Assembly (NCBI GenBank): GCA_016716185.1
Contig: JADJWV010000002.1
Coordinates: 2,704,501-2,768,500, forward strand
DNA length: 64,000 bases
Direction of reading: 5' to 3'
DNA from: Saprospiraceae bacterium
Lineage (GTDB): Bacteria > Bacteroidota > Bacteroidia > Chitinophagales > Saprospiraceae
Part shown: one piece after another, positions 52,231 through 60,914 of the stretch
Layout of the letters: each line of letters starts with the position of its first letter
Position numbering within the stretch: the first letter of the stretch is position 1
The notes under the pieces: model-generated
What the model saw: the letters and a program-made list of their open reading frames with translations, nothing else
Told to the model about the DNA's origin: nothing
Databases searched by the model: none
Translations under genes and position numbers: made by a program

Positions 52231-53439
52231 TCAGTTGTTAGAAGTTGAAGTCCCTTCGAGCATCACGTAGTTATCTTTTCTTCCCGACAACCACTCACCA
52301 AACCTGTTTAAAGTATAAACCACCCAGAACACAAGTAGTCCGGGAAAACTAACAGCCCACCAAGCCGACGGATTGCTGCTTGAAATATGCATGATATTTC
52401 CCAGACTGATGGCTTCAAGTGGAAGTCCCAATCCTAAAAACGACAAGGTGGATTCCAAAAGAATGATGTTGGCAAGTCCGAAAACAAAGACAGGAATCAG
52501 GTCGAGGCCTACTTTGGGAAGGATGTGCCTAAAATAAATACGCATCGGTTTGGCTCCGGATACTTCCAGCGCATCCAGAAAAGGTTCCGAGATGATTTTA
52601 TAAGTAATCGCCCTGCTGTATTTTACCACAATCGGGGTATATAAAAATGCAAGGACCACACTCAGCACCCCCATATTGGGGTGTAAAAAAATTTGAATCA
52701 AAATCAGCAAAAACAGGAGTGCCGGAATTGATTTCATGATCTCCACATAGGCAAGACAAATGCGATCCGCGGAAAACAAGAGCTTTGGTTTTTGGCTCAT
52801 AAATAACAGTGAAGCCACTGTGGTCATTAACCATAAAAAGAACAGAAATATGAACAGTGTGTTTATTGACCGCCATTCGACTGCCAAAAAAATGAGAAAA
52901 ATAAACTCCATCAAAGACAGGATAATCAGGACTATTGAAATCCGGGAAATAGACGGTATCCGTTGCGCTTGAAAAACGACAATGGAACCCAAAATCATTC
53001 CCGTAAAACCGGCAAGTAACATGGTACAAACCGATAGCCAGAGACTTCTTTTTAATCCGGAAATGCAAGCAGCAAAAAGATCTCTTCCCAAATCATAGGT
53101 TCCCCATACATAAAATGAATGATCGCTTCCTCTGGAACCGGGACGCAGCCATGCATCCTGTGCTTGAAGTCTGGTTGCGTCCCTGTAAAACAAAGGCCAG
53201 ATTACAAATTCATATGAAAGCAATTTAAAATCGGATTGTGCCAGGGTATTCAAATCAGCTTTCAATGTCGAACCCGAATGTGAGTCCGTTTGAAAAGCAG
53301 GAAAATACCATTGGTTTTTATATTGACAAACTATGGGTTTTTGGCCAATCAGAAAAATACCAAAGATGACGATGAACGCGATTCCATGCAAAGATAAAAA
53401 CAGGGGTTTCTGCTCCTTCCAAAACTTCCGGTAGTTCAT
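52231..53439 (-). CDS. YejE/OppC-like peptide ABC transporter permease
   Basis: About 402 residues from the ATG at 53439, whose first bases overlap the OppB-like stop (ATGA, 4 bp). An N-terminal helix (GIAFIVIFGIFLIG) is followed by a ~110-residue periplasmic domain starting KPIVCQYKNQWYFPAF, much like E. coli YejE. The motif FYVWGTYDLGRDLFAACISG matches the OppC 'GTDxxGRDxF' region. Then come five helices with the EAA-type loop LDALEVSGAKPMRIYFRHIL. No ATPase or binding-protein gene is adjacent, so the rest of the transporter must be elsewhere. The frame is open further upstream but that part overlaps the partner gene. Confidence 0.9.
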   Translation of the reverse strand: MNYRKFWKEQKPLFLSLHGIAFIVIFGIFLIGQKPIVCQYKNQWYFPAFQTDSHSGSTLKADLNTLAQSDFKLLSYEFVIWPLFYRDATRLQAQDAWLRPGSRGSDHSFYVWGTYDLGRDLFAACISGLKRSLWLSVCTMLLAGFTGMILGSIVVFQAQRIPSISRISIVLIILSLMEFIFLIFLAVEWRSINTLFIFLFFLWLMTTVASLLFMSQKPKLLFSADRICLAYVEIMKSIPALLFLLILIQIFLHPNMGVLSVVLAFLYTPIVVKYSRAITYKIISEPFLDALEVSGAKPMRIYFRHILPKVGLDLIPVFVFGLANIILLESTLSFLGLGLPLEAISLGNIMHISSSNPSAWWAVSFPGLLVFWVVYTLNRFGEWLSGRKDNYVMLEGTSTSNN

Positions 53440-54464
53440 TGGGTATTTATTTTTATCCTGGGATCCAAATACCGAATGATGATATCGGAGACCATAAATC
53501 CCAAAACAGTGAGCACTGCAGTGAAGAAAAATAAAAACTGTACCACCGGCCAGTCCCGTGTATAAATTGAAATATACATAAGCCTGCCGAGGCCAGGAAT
53601 GCTGAATATTTGCTCGATCACGACTGATCCAGAGAAAATTGCAGGCAAGATGCCAGCCATCCAGACTGTAAAGGGAATTGAGGCCTGTGGTAATGCGTCC
53701 ACAAATAAGGCTCTCCTGGATGAAACACCGGAACTTAGTACACGTGTCCAGTGCAAGCTGTCCATATTTTCTTTTAACCCGGCTTTCAGAATGCGTATCA
53801 GGTATGCCAGCGATGGCAATACCAAACAGATTATAGGCAACACAAAATATTGTGGGTAGCGGATCCAACAATAAAAAGGATTGTGGTTGTTGATGGCTTG
53901 CATTCCACTTGGAAACCACTTTAAGTAAGCGGTATTTGCAAAAAAGAACAAGAGCAAGGTGGCCATCCAAAATCCGGGCACCGATGTAAAAACCAGCAAT
54001 AGATTATCCGCCAATCGAACCCAAAGCCGATCACCCCGAAGACTGGATTCAATGGATAAAAACACGCCGAGTAATAACAAGATCAAAATGGCTGGCAATT
54101 GAACCGCAAGCGACCAGGGAAATGCCTGTGCGAATTTTTCTCCAACCGGTACGCCATCAATAGACGAATTCCCGAAATCCAGTTTCAAATAAGCGGATAA
54201 AGTTTGGTGAAACAAATTTTGATTTCCGTTCCAATGCAAATCCAGGGATTTATCCCGACCCAATTTTGAAAGGACCCCAAAATAAAAAAGCGGGATTGAA
54301 GTCTCTGCTTTAGAGAATTCTTTGACATTGTTTTCGATAGGTTCCAGGTCCGATAAATCGCGATATGAACCCGGTATCTGACTGATCATCCAAAGTCCGG
54401 ATGCCAGAATACCCAGAATGACCAGCAATCCCGAAAATATTCTCTTAATGATAAAATTTCTCAT
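53436..54464 (-). CDS. YejB/OppB-like peptide ABC transporter permease
   Basis: A 342-residue inner-membrane permease with about six helices. The first helix (IFSGLLVILGILASGLWMIS) is followed by a ~70-residue periplasmic stretch (residues ~30-105) containing YLKLDFGNSSIDGVPV, as in OppB/YejB. The conserved loop is seen as RVLSSGVSSRRALFVDALPQ, and FSIPGLGRLMYISIYTRDWP closes it. It pairs with the downstream YejE-like permease through a 4-bp overlap. Such pairs import oligopeptides or peptide-like molecules. Confidence 0.92.
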   Translation of the reverse strand: MRNFIIKRIFSGLLVILGILASGLWMISQIPGSYRDLSDLEPIENNVKEFSKAETSIPLFYFGVLSKLGRDKSLDLHWNGNQNLFHQTLSAYLKLDFGNSSIDGVPVGEKFAQAFPWSLAVQLPAILILLLLGVFLSIESSLRGDRLWVRLADNLLLVFTSVPGFWMATLLLFFFANTAYLKWFPSGMQAINNHNPFYCWIRYPQYFVLPIICLVLPSLAYLIRILKAGLKENMDSLHWTRVLSSGVSSRRALFVDALPQASIPFTVWMAGILPAIFSGSVVIEQIFSIPGLGRLMYISIYTRDWPVVQFLFFFTAVLTVLGFMVSDIIIRYLDPRIKINTQ

Positions 54465-54704
54465 AACAGCATACCCCGCTCAAATCCAAACGATGGATTA
54501 AAAGTGCAAAACTCTTAAAATTAATTCTTTCGCTATAAATCAAGTCAACTTTATCCTAATCGGCCCATAAGACTGCGGCCTGTTATACCAAATTCTTTCG
54601 AAGTAGATTAAAGAATCATTTCCCGGTGGCCTTTGTCTGTTTTCTCATCTCAAGAGACCACAAAAGCCCGACAAACTATACTTCTCCAGGGAACCTTACG
54701 TTCA

Positions 54705-54712
54705 TAAATTTG
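54705..54712 (+). promoter_or_regulatory. -7 box before the second S41 protease
   Basis: TAAATTTG (TAnnTTTG) ends 25 nt before the ATG at 54738. Confidence 0.6.
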
Positions 54713-54737
54713 TATTCTAAATGTACAATTTCAAAAC

Positions 54738-56360
54738 ATGAAAAAAATAGCACTTTTTGCCCTGTTGGCAGCTTTATGTTCAGGATTTTTTATCGATTAC
54801 AACAAACACTTCGAGATTGCGAAAAACCTTGAAATATTTGCCAACGTTTACAAAGAAATCAATGCACATTACGTCGATGAAACCGATCCGGCAAAGTTAA
54901 TGAAATCAGGGATTGATGCCATGTTGCATCAACTCGATCCATTTACCAATTACATCAGCGAGGTTCAGATTGAAAATTTCAGATTGGTGCACGAGGGCAA
55001 ATACAATGGATTGGGTGTACGCGCCAAAAAAATTGGAGACTATGTGACCATTACCGAGGTATACAAGAATTATCCGGGAGACCAGGCCGGTTTAAAAGTT
55101 GGTGATCAGGTCATCGCAGTAAATGGGCTGGAAGGAAAAGGTAAAGACAGCGAGGATCTTTTTCAAATCCTGAGGGGCATACCCAAGAGTGAAGTTGAAC
55201 TTACGATTAAAAGACCCGGACAGCAAGAATTCATGAATTTGAAATTGGTAAGAGATGAAGTCAACATCCCAAACGTGCCTTATTCAGGAAAAGTAAATGA
55301 CAGCATCGGTTATATATTGCTTACTACGTTTACGGATAATGCCGGTAAAAATGTGCGCGATGCCTTTAAAAAACTGAAATCCGAAAATCCGAATTTAAAA
55401 GGTGTCATATTGGATCTGAGAGATAATGGAGGCGGATTGCTGCACGAAGCCGTAGAGGTCTGTAATGTATTTATACCGCAGGGGCAGCTGGTATCTACTA
55501 CCCGAAGTAAGTTTAAGGAAAAAGACCAGGCCTACCATACCCGACAAATGCCTGAAGATCCAGTGATCCCCCTGGTCACTTTGATCAATGGAAGATCTGC
55601 ATCGGCTTCAGAAATAGTGAGCGGAACCTTTCAGGATCTCGACAGGGGTGTAATTGTTGGCCAGATCAGCTATGGTAAAGGATTGGTTCAAAACACCAAG
55701 GAGGTTGGTTATAATGCTAAGGTCAAATTGACCATTGCGAAATACTATATTCCTTCGGGAAGGTGTATCCAAAGTGTGAAGTACGAAAATGGTGAACCTG
55801 TCCATTTGCCGGATTCCCTGAGGGTTCCATTTAAAACGAGAAATGGCCGGACCGTTTATGACGGAGGCGGTGTCAAACCCGATTTGGAGGTGACAGATGC
55901 CAACTACCCGGAAGTCGTACAAAAGATACTGGACCATGACTTTATATTCAATTTTGTAACAGAAATGCAATTGAGTTCCGCAGCATTGGAAGATTTAAAA
56001 AAGTTCCAATTTGAAGATTTTCAAAGTTTTAAGCTCTATTTGAGGAAAAATGGCTTCAAAAATGACAACGAATTTCAAAAGAAACTGGACGAATTGGGAA
56101 AACTGGCAGGAAAGGATCCATTTAAAGCTTATGAGAAATCCATAGATCAACTGAAAACCCAGGCCGAAACCAGCCAATGGGTTGAAATAGAAAGTCATAA
56201 GGAGCTGATTAACAATCTTATAGAAGAAGAAATTGTTGGCAGGGCCGCCTATCGCGAAGCCATAATTCAAAAGCGTATGGATCACGATCCGGTTGTTTTA
56301 GCTGCACTCAACGTATTAAGGGACCAGAAAAAATATCAATCCTTACTTTCAAAACCTTGA
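54738..56360 (+). CDS. S41 family (CtpA-like) peptidase
   Basis: A 540-residue envelope protease with an N-terminal signal or anchor (IALFALLAALCSGFFI). Layout: a short N-domain (DAMLHQLDPFTNYIS), a PDZ domain (~85-170, with YPGDQAGLKVGDQVIAVNG), and the S41 core (~190-375) with catalytic Ser in RSASASEIVSGTF (~289) and Lys in ISYGKGLVQN (~313). A helical tail follows. It is shorter than the other S41 protease here and belongs to the CtpA/CtpB type. tsaB follows with 3 bp between, a tight pair. Confidence 0.95.
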   Translation: MKKIALFALLAALCSGFFIDYNKHFEIAKNLEIFANVYKEINAHYVDETDPAKLMKSGIDAMLHQLDPFTNYISEVQIENFRLVHEGKYNGLGVRAKKIGDYVTITEVYKNYPGDQAGLKVGDQVIAVNGLEGKGKDSEDLFQILRGIPKSEVELTIKRPGQQEFMNLKLVRDEVNIPNVPYSGKVNDSIGYILLTTFTDNAGKNVRDAFKKLKSENPNLKGVILDLRDNGGGLLHEAVEVCNVFIPQGQLVSTTRSKFKEKDQAYHTRQMPEDPVIPLVTLINGRSASASEIVSGTFQDLDRGVIVGQISYGKGLVQNTKEVGYNAKVKLTIAKYYIPSGRCIQSVKYENGEPVHLPDSLRVPFKTRNGRTVYDGGGVKPDLEVTDANYPEVVQKILDHDFIFNFVTEMQLSSAALEDLKKFQFEDFQSFKLYLRKNGFKNDNEFQKKLDELGKLAGKDPFKAYEKSIDQLKTQAETSQWVEIESHKELINNLIEEEIVGRAAYREAIIQKRMDHDPVVLAALNVLRDQKKYQSLLSKP

Positions 56361-56363
56361 TGA

Positions 56364-57047
56364 ATGGAACCTACTATTCTGCACATTGAAACCTCGGGTC
56401 GTTTGTGCAGCCTCCTTTTATCAAAAGGGATTGAGCCCATTGCACAACTCGATGACGATAGCGGCGATCATCAGTCGGTAATTGCAATAAATATTAAAAA
56501 AATATTAATAGATAATGGCGTTAAAATAAATGAATTAGATGCATTATCAGCAAATATTGGCCCGGGATCTTATACCTCGCTCAGGGTTGGACTTATGATG
56601 GCTAAAGGGCTCGCCCACCTGAACAATAAGCCCTTAATTGCAAAAACCAGCCTTGAGCTACTTGCAGCTGAGAGTATCCGGGTTCACCCTGTAAGAAGGA
56701 TCCATATTCCTTTGATCGATGCCAGAAGAGAAGATGTTTATTATGCTGTCTACGATAGCCACATGACTGAATTAGCAGGACCACAATTTGCCAGCCTTAA
56801 TGCCGATTGGTTCAGGAGTATGGGATTTGCCCCCGAAGAATGCGTGATCTCGGGTAGCGGGAGTTTGAAATGGAAAAACTATTTGTCTGATTATCAAGTT
56901 AATGAGTCGGATATTTTGCTTACATCGCGATTGCTGCTTCTGCCTTCTCTGGCTGCTTTCAGGCAAACTGATTTTGTTTCCCCGGCAGAATTGTTGCCTT
57001 TGTATCTCACAGATCCTAACATTACCATTCCTAAAAAAAAACTATAA
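56364..57047 (+). CDS. tsaB: tRNA threonylcarbamoyladenosine biosynthesis protein TsaB
   Basis: A 227-residue ASKHA-fold protein needed with TsaD and TsaE to make t6A in ANN-reading tRNAs. Clear features are ILHIETSGRLCSLLL, the SANIGPGSYTSLRVGLMMAK motif (GPGS/FTGLR type) and DARREDVYYAVYD. It starts 3 bp after the protease stop and is probably co-transcribed with it. A stretch around 56490-56560 is unusually AT-rich inside an otherwise balanced gene. Confidence 0.94.
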   Translation: MEPTILHIETSGRLCSLLLSKGIEPIAQLDDDSGDHQSVIAINIKKILIDNGVKINELDALSANIGPGSYTSLRVGLMMAKGLAHLNNKPLIAKTSLELLAAESIRVHPVRRIHIPLIDARREDVYYAVYDSHMTELAGPQFASLNADWFRSMGFAPEECVISGSGSLKWKNYLSDYQVNESDILLTSRLLLLPSLAAFRQTDFVSPAELLPLYLTDPNITIPKKKL

Positions 57048-57145
57048 GTTCTTGAACTTAAAGGGAATTGGAAGCATTCATATATATAAGATCTACTCAT
57101 ATTTATTAACACCCTGAAGAAAATCTGAGTAAAAATCATTTTCGG

Positions 57146-57195
57146 CACAGTTTATGCTACCATCCTAACATATTGCGAAACAACTAAAAACTGTG
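57146..57195 (+). promoter_or_regulatory. 8-bp inverted repeat overlapping the first ArsR-like start region
   Basis: CACAGTTT (57146-57153) and AAACTGTG (57188-57195) are exact complements 34 nt apart, ending 2 nt before the ATG at 57198. It could be a self-regulatory operator or a leader hairpin. Confidence 0.45.
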
Positions 57196-57197
57196 AC

Positions 57198-57536
57198 ATG
57201 AGGAATAAAAAGAACGAAACGATTACTCTCAAAAAAGGACCTAAAGAAGTTCAATTAGATTATTCTGATCTGAGGAGGGCTGTATTGGTACTTCGGGCAG
57301 TCAATCACAAGCTTCGCCAGCGCGTGATCGATTTGTTGGAAGAACACGATACCATGACTGTCACAGATATCTATATTAAACTTCGTTTAGAGCAGTCGGT
57401 TGCTTCACAGCATCTGGCCATCCTGAGAAGAGCGGGAGTTGTCGCAACAGAAAGGCAGGGAAAGTTCATTTATTATTCCCTGGATCGCGATCGTCTTAAC
57501 CAGATTTCAAAGCTGGTGGAAGACCTTGCGGGCTAA
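57198..57536 (+). CDS. ArsR-like winged-helix regulator (first of two)
   Basis: A 112-residue helix-turn-helix protein. The recognition segment reads IYIKLRLEQSVASQHLAILR followed by the beta-wing RQGKFIYYSLD. It contains no cysteine at all, so the classical ArsR metal sites cannot be formed; it should sense something else or act as a structural partner. The second regulator, 168 bp downstream, is a clear paralogue (QLDY..., EQSV-SQHL...ILR). No target gene sits in between. Confidence 0.9.
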   Translation: MRNKKNETITLKKGPKEVQLDYSDLRRAVLVLRAVNHKLRQRVIDLLEEHDTMTVTDIYIKLRLEQSVASQHLAILRRAGVVATERQGKFIYYSLDRDRLNQISKLVEDLAG

Positions 57537-57704
57537 GCCAAAAACCATCCATCTGATCAGGCAATATACACACTGCAACGTATCTAACTGATTATCTATA
57601 CTTTAATAAATAAAAAAAATATTTAATATTTATTTGCAATTCTGAAAAATCTTCTCATCTTTGTTCCGTTAAGGTCAACTACGAAATCAAAATAAGAACT
57701 CTCG

Positions 57705-58013
57705 ATGAAGAAGATTAAAATTTCTTTTAATCCTGTACAGCTCGACTATTCATGTGAGCTGATGAGGGCCCTCGCCCACCCATTAAGACTTAAGATCCTC
57801 GAATTTATTGACAAGAGTGGCTCTGTAAATGTCAACAAGATTTATTCAAATCTGAAGATTGAGCAAAGCGTCACTTCACAACATTTGAGCATTTTGCGTT
57901 TAACAGGCGTCATCGCCACTGAAAAAGTTGGAAAATTTGTTTTCTGCAGTATCAATTACCCCTGTCTTGAGAAAGCTGAAATAGCTGTCAATCGCTTTTT
58001 GGGGAAAGCTTAA
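57705..58013 (+). CDS. ArsR-like winged-helix regulator (second of two)
   Basis: A 102-residue paralogue of the preceding regulator: MRALAHPLRLKILEFIDKSG, recognition helix KIEQSVTSQHLSILRLTGV and wing VGKFVFCSIN. Three cysteines exist but the ELCVCDL-type metal motif is absent (VNVNKIYSNL in its place). A 15-bp AT-only palindrome (57617-57631) lies 74 nt upstream. It ends toward lspA, which is transcribed in the opposite direction. Confidence 0.9.
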   Translation: MKKIKISFNPVQLDYSCELMRALAHPLRLKILEFIDKSGSVNVNKIYSNLKIEQSVTSQHLSILRLTGVIATEKVGKFVFCSINYPCLEKAEIAVNRFLGKA

Positions 58014-58075
58014 TAAGCTGTATTTCAGATTTTTAAAAAAATCCGGATCAAATAATTGTTCCGGGTCAAATGAGC

Positions 58076-58738
58076 TCAGGCATTTACTTCCGGGTCTTGA
58101 TTTGATGGTTTGGAATTTGCACCCTGATTTATGGTTCGATACAAGAGCAGAAACAGGCAGATCCCGCAAAAAATCGATGAATCGGCTACATTAAAAACGG
58201 GTCGGAAGAATTCAAATTCCTCTCCTCCCCATATAGGCAGCCATTCAGGAAAATTTCCATTGAACATAGGAAAGTATAACATGTCGACCACTTTCCCCAT
58301 GAGAAATGGAGCATAACCTCCATCTGCCGGAAACATCACAGCCAGGCCCCCGTGGTAAGGCGATGCAGAAAAAAGCATACCATAAAAAAGCGAATCGATG
58401 ATGTTGCCCAATGCACCGGCAAGAATTAACGAAAAGGAGACTACCACCCACTTATTTTCCCGCGAATCGATCATTCGGTATAGCAAATAAAATAGAAATC
58501 CCACTGCAATGATCCGAAATAAGCTCAGAAACAACTTGCCTTTGGCACCACCAAAGCTTAATCCGAATGCCATTCCCTCGTTTTCTACAAAATGAATCCT
58601 GGCCCAATCCAATCCAAAAATCAGGAATTCATCTCCATGTTCCATGTGGGTTTTGATCCAGATTTTAGAACTTTGGTCAATGATCAGAATGAATAAAATC
58701 GTCAAGGCAGACAATAAGTAGTAATTTCTCTTTTGCAT
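58076..58738 (-). CDS. lspA: lipoprotein signal peptidase (signal peptidase II)
   Basis: A 220-residue inner-membrane aspartyl protease with four transmembrane helices that removes signal peptides from diacylglyceryl-modified prolipoproteins. The catalytic Asp pair is visible in AGALGNIIDSLFYGMLF and FNVADSSIFCGICLFLL. IHFVENEGMAFGLSFG matches the conserved loop ('N-x-G-xAFG'). It is longer than E. coli LspA because of an extra loop (~135-170), usual for Bacteroidota. The window encodes several lipoproteins that would be its substrates. A -7 box lies 7 nt before its start. Confidence 0.96.
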   Translation of the reverse strand: MQKRNYYLLSALTILFILIIDQSSKIWIKTHMEHGDEFLIFGLDWARIHFVENEGMAFGLSFGGAKGKLFLSLFRIIAVGFLFYLLYRMIDSRENKWVVVSFSLILAGALGNIIDSLFYGMLFSASPYHGGLAVMFPADGGYAPFLMGKVVDMLYFPMFNGNFPEWLPIWGGEEFEFFRPVFNVADSSIFCGICLFLLLYRTINQGANSKPSNQDPEVNA

Positions 58739-58745
58739 AAGTCTG

Positions 58746-58773
58746 CAAATTTAACCACGCGGAACAGATTCAA
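58746..58773 (-). promoter_or_regulatory. promoter of lspA
   Basis: On the minus strand TAAATTTG (58746-58753) ends 7 nt before the lspA ATG, with a TTG 17 bp upstream (58771-58773). The short leader suggests an almost leaderless mRNA. Confidence 0.5.
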
Positions 58774-58802
58774 CCGAAAGCATTTTCCGGTGTTTCTTCT
58801 TC

Positions 58803-59675
58803 ATGACCAGATTTCGAAGCATTGAATTTATACTGAGTCCACCCAGTCCTCATATGGTTGGCGATGGGTTCCGGGTACACCACTTTTTTCCGGGAAATGC
58901 CCCATTCGACATGCAGCGCTTGAGCCCGTTTCTAATGCTGGATTACAATGCCCCTTTCAGCTTTCCTCCTTCCCACATACCAAAAGGGGTCGATGTCCAC
59001 CCGCATAAAGGGTTTGAAACTGTGAGTATTGTATTTAAAGGATCCATTGCGCATCACGACAGCTCCGGAAATTCCGGGGTTATCGGAGAGGGAGAAGTCC
59101 AGTGGATGACTGCCGGAAGCGGAATTCTGCACAAAGAATATCACGAAGAAAGTTTCAGCAGCTCAGGGGGTTTGTTTCACATGGCACAATTGTGGGTAAA
59201 TTTACCTGCAGCATTTAAATCGCATGCTCCCCGGTATCAGGAGATCAGCCGGGCCATGATCCTGACCAAATCCATTGAAAAGGGAAAAGTCGAATGTATT
59301 GCAGGAGAATTTCAAAATGATACTGGTCCGGCGCAGACTTTTTCTCCGGTGATTTTATTTGTTGCAGAACTCGATGCAGGCGGAATATTTGAACATTCTT
59401 TTCCCGAACATTTTAATGCGGCTTGTCTTCAGGTCGAAGGAAGCGGAACTTGGAATAGGAATTCGCCGACACCCGAACATCATTTGGTGGTTTTTTCAAA
59501 TGATGGAAACAGCGTCAGTTTTGAAGCAAAACAACCCAGTAAATTATTATTTATGGCAGGCGAACCCCTTAACGAACCCATTGCATCCTATGGCCCCTTT
59601 GTAATGAATACACAAGCAGAAATCCGCGAGGCGCTCGAAGATTACAGAGCAGGGAAGTTTGGTCGGTTGGAGTAA
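58803..59675 (+). CDS. pirin family protein (cupin fold)
   Basis: A 290-residue double cupin. The N-terminal domain has the metal-binding pattern PHKGFETVSIVFKGSIAHHD (His-x-x-x, His) with GEVQWMTAGSGILHKEYHEE supplying the remaining His and Glu. The C-terminal cupin starts around GNFEHSF-like SPVILFVAELDAGGIFEHSF. Some pirins act as quercetin dioxygenases or redox regulators; here the role is unknown. It has its own start 64 bp after the divergent lspA start and ends before the long TAAGGCT repeat. Confidence 0.93.
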   Translation: MTRFRSIEFILSPPSPHMVGDGFRVHHFFPGNAPFDMQRLSPFLMLDYNAPFSFPPSHIPKGVDVHPHKGFETVSIVFKGSIAHHDSSGNSGVIGEGEVQWMTAGSGILHKEYHEESFSSSGGLFHMAQLWVNLPAAFKSHAPRYQEISRAMILTKSIEKGKVECIAGEFQNDTGPAQTFSPVILFVAELDAGGIFEHSFPEHFNAACLQVEGSGTWNRNSPTPEHHLVVFSNDGNSVSFEAKQPSKLLFMAGEPLNEPIASYGPFVMNTQAEIREALEDYRAGKFGRLE

Positions 59676-59687
59676 TTGAATAAACAA

Positions 59688-59842
59688 GCCGTAAGGCGTG
59701 GGGCGTGAGGCTTAAGGCTTAAGGCGTAAGGCGTGGGGCTTAAGGCGTAAGGCTTAAGACTTAAGAAATAAGGCGTAAGGCTTAAGGCTTAAGAAATAAG
59801 GCGTGAGGCATAAGGCTTAAGGCGTATGGCGTAAGGCGTAAG
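59688..59842. repeat. TAAGGCT / TAAGGCG heptamer repeat array
   Basis: About 22 imperfect 7-nt units (GGCTTAA, GGCGTAA, GGCGTGG, with AAGAAATAA breaks) cover 155 bp. No spacer-repeat structure and no reading frame are present. It occupies part of the 406-bp gap between the pirin gene and the T9SS paralogue; the remainder is AT-rich with a short palindrome (59882-59897). Confidence 0.9.
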
Positions 59843-60081
59843 ATAAAATTTCTAAAAAAGGGAATACTTTCTAATTTAGAAACTAACATTTGTTAGTACC
59901 TGTTGGCTACCTATTCTTGCCTTGAGGAACAATACGACTACTTAAAAGTGAAAATAAATTAACCTCCAATTGAAATTTTGCAAATAACGATTACTCAAGC
60001 GCTGACTTTGTTTCTGGAAATGATAATGCAACTCTAAAAAATCATGCTTTAAAATACCATTTCTAAAATTTCACTTTCATT

Positions 60082-60861
60082 TTAATGCATTTTTACGAAT
60101 CTTCCTTGACTTACAGATACATTGTTTTTGCGAATTACGTAGAAATACATACCAGACGGCAAATCGTCCAAATTCAGATGAATCCCAGTGCCCAATAATT
60201 TTTTCGAATAAAATGACAAACCATTCAGATCGTAAATAGAAAGTTGACACCACGTAGATCCCGGGGATTCGTTGCTCAGAAGTTGCAGAGTGTTTGAAGT
60301 TTGATCAAAATAACTATTGAACTGGTCCGATAAAGGATTTTCGCTATCCACAATAATTACACCATCTTTAATTTTGTATTCAATACAGGCATCATTCACT
60401 TTATATTCCACAAATGAGCTTCCATTGGTATAAATTACCTCCCTGGGCATTGATTCGCAAAAAATGCCAAATGAAGGCATCAAACAAATAAAATGATCTG
60501 TTGGTTGAATTTCGCTGTACTCAATTGTTAAGAATCGTTGACCTTTCTTGAGTTGAACGTTTTTGTTAGAATTAGAATTCCATGCCATTAAAACTTTTCT
60601 TGGACAAATTTCGTTAAAATTTTTACGAAATAAATTATCCAACACATCAGAGTACAAAGTATCAAATGTAACCTGATCTGAGTTATGATTCACACCAAAT
60701 TGCATCCCAATGACCTGGTAATCCTCTAGAGGGACAAAATCGCAATAGATCTTTTGATTTTCAAACCTTAATTCAAACTGAATTTGAAATTCCTGAATTT
60801 GCGCAAAAGATTTTTGCAACAATATAATCAGCATTAAAATTGGTATTATTATTTTTCTCAT
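60082..60861 (-). CDS. secreted T9SS-sorted protein, paralogue 1 (cohesin-like?)
   Basis: A 259-residue exported protein: a signal peptide (IIPILMLIILLQKSFAQ), an N-terminal beta domain (~20-150) with QFELRFENQKIYCDFVP and MQFGVNHNSDQVTFDTL, a linker, and a T9SS type A sorting domain (LSIYDLNGLSFYSKK, GMYFYVIRKNN). The beta domain resembles a cohesin-like or similar secreted binding module, but this is not certain. It is a tandem paralogue of the next gene upstream (60915-61688), 53 bp apart, so the two form one transcript. Confidence 0.8.
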   Translation of the reverse strand: MRKIIIPILMLIILLQKSFAQIQEFQIQFELRFENQKIYCDFVPLEDYQVIGMQFGVNHNSDQVTFDTLYSDVLDNLFRKNFNEICPRKVLMAWNSNSNKNVQLKKGQRFLTIEYSEIQPTDHFICLMPSFGIFCESMPREVIYTNGSSFVEYKVNDACIEYKIKDGVIIVDSENPLSDQFNSYFDQTSNTLQLLSNESPGSTWCQLSIYDLNGLSFYSKKLLGTGIHLNLDDLPSGMYFYVIRKNNVSVSQGRFVKMH

Positions 60862-60914
60862 AAAATTGGATTTAATATGTTTCTAATCATGAAATTCATT
60901 AATTTCTGTTTCAT

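Noticed and set aside
52231..53970. A longer 579-codon frame for the YejE-like permease
   Set aside because: The extra ~177 codons overlap the partner permease in another frame and look like noise; the 4-bp overlap start at 53439 fits the family.
59688..59842. Possible CRISPR array
   Set aside because: Units are only 7 nt, contiguous and imperfect, without spacers and without cas genes nearby.
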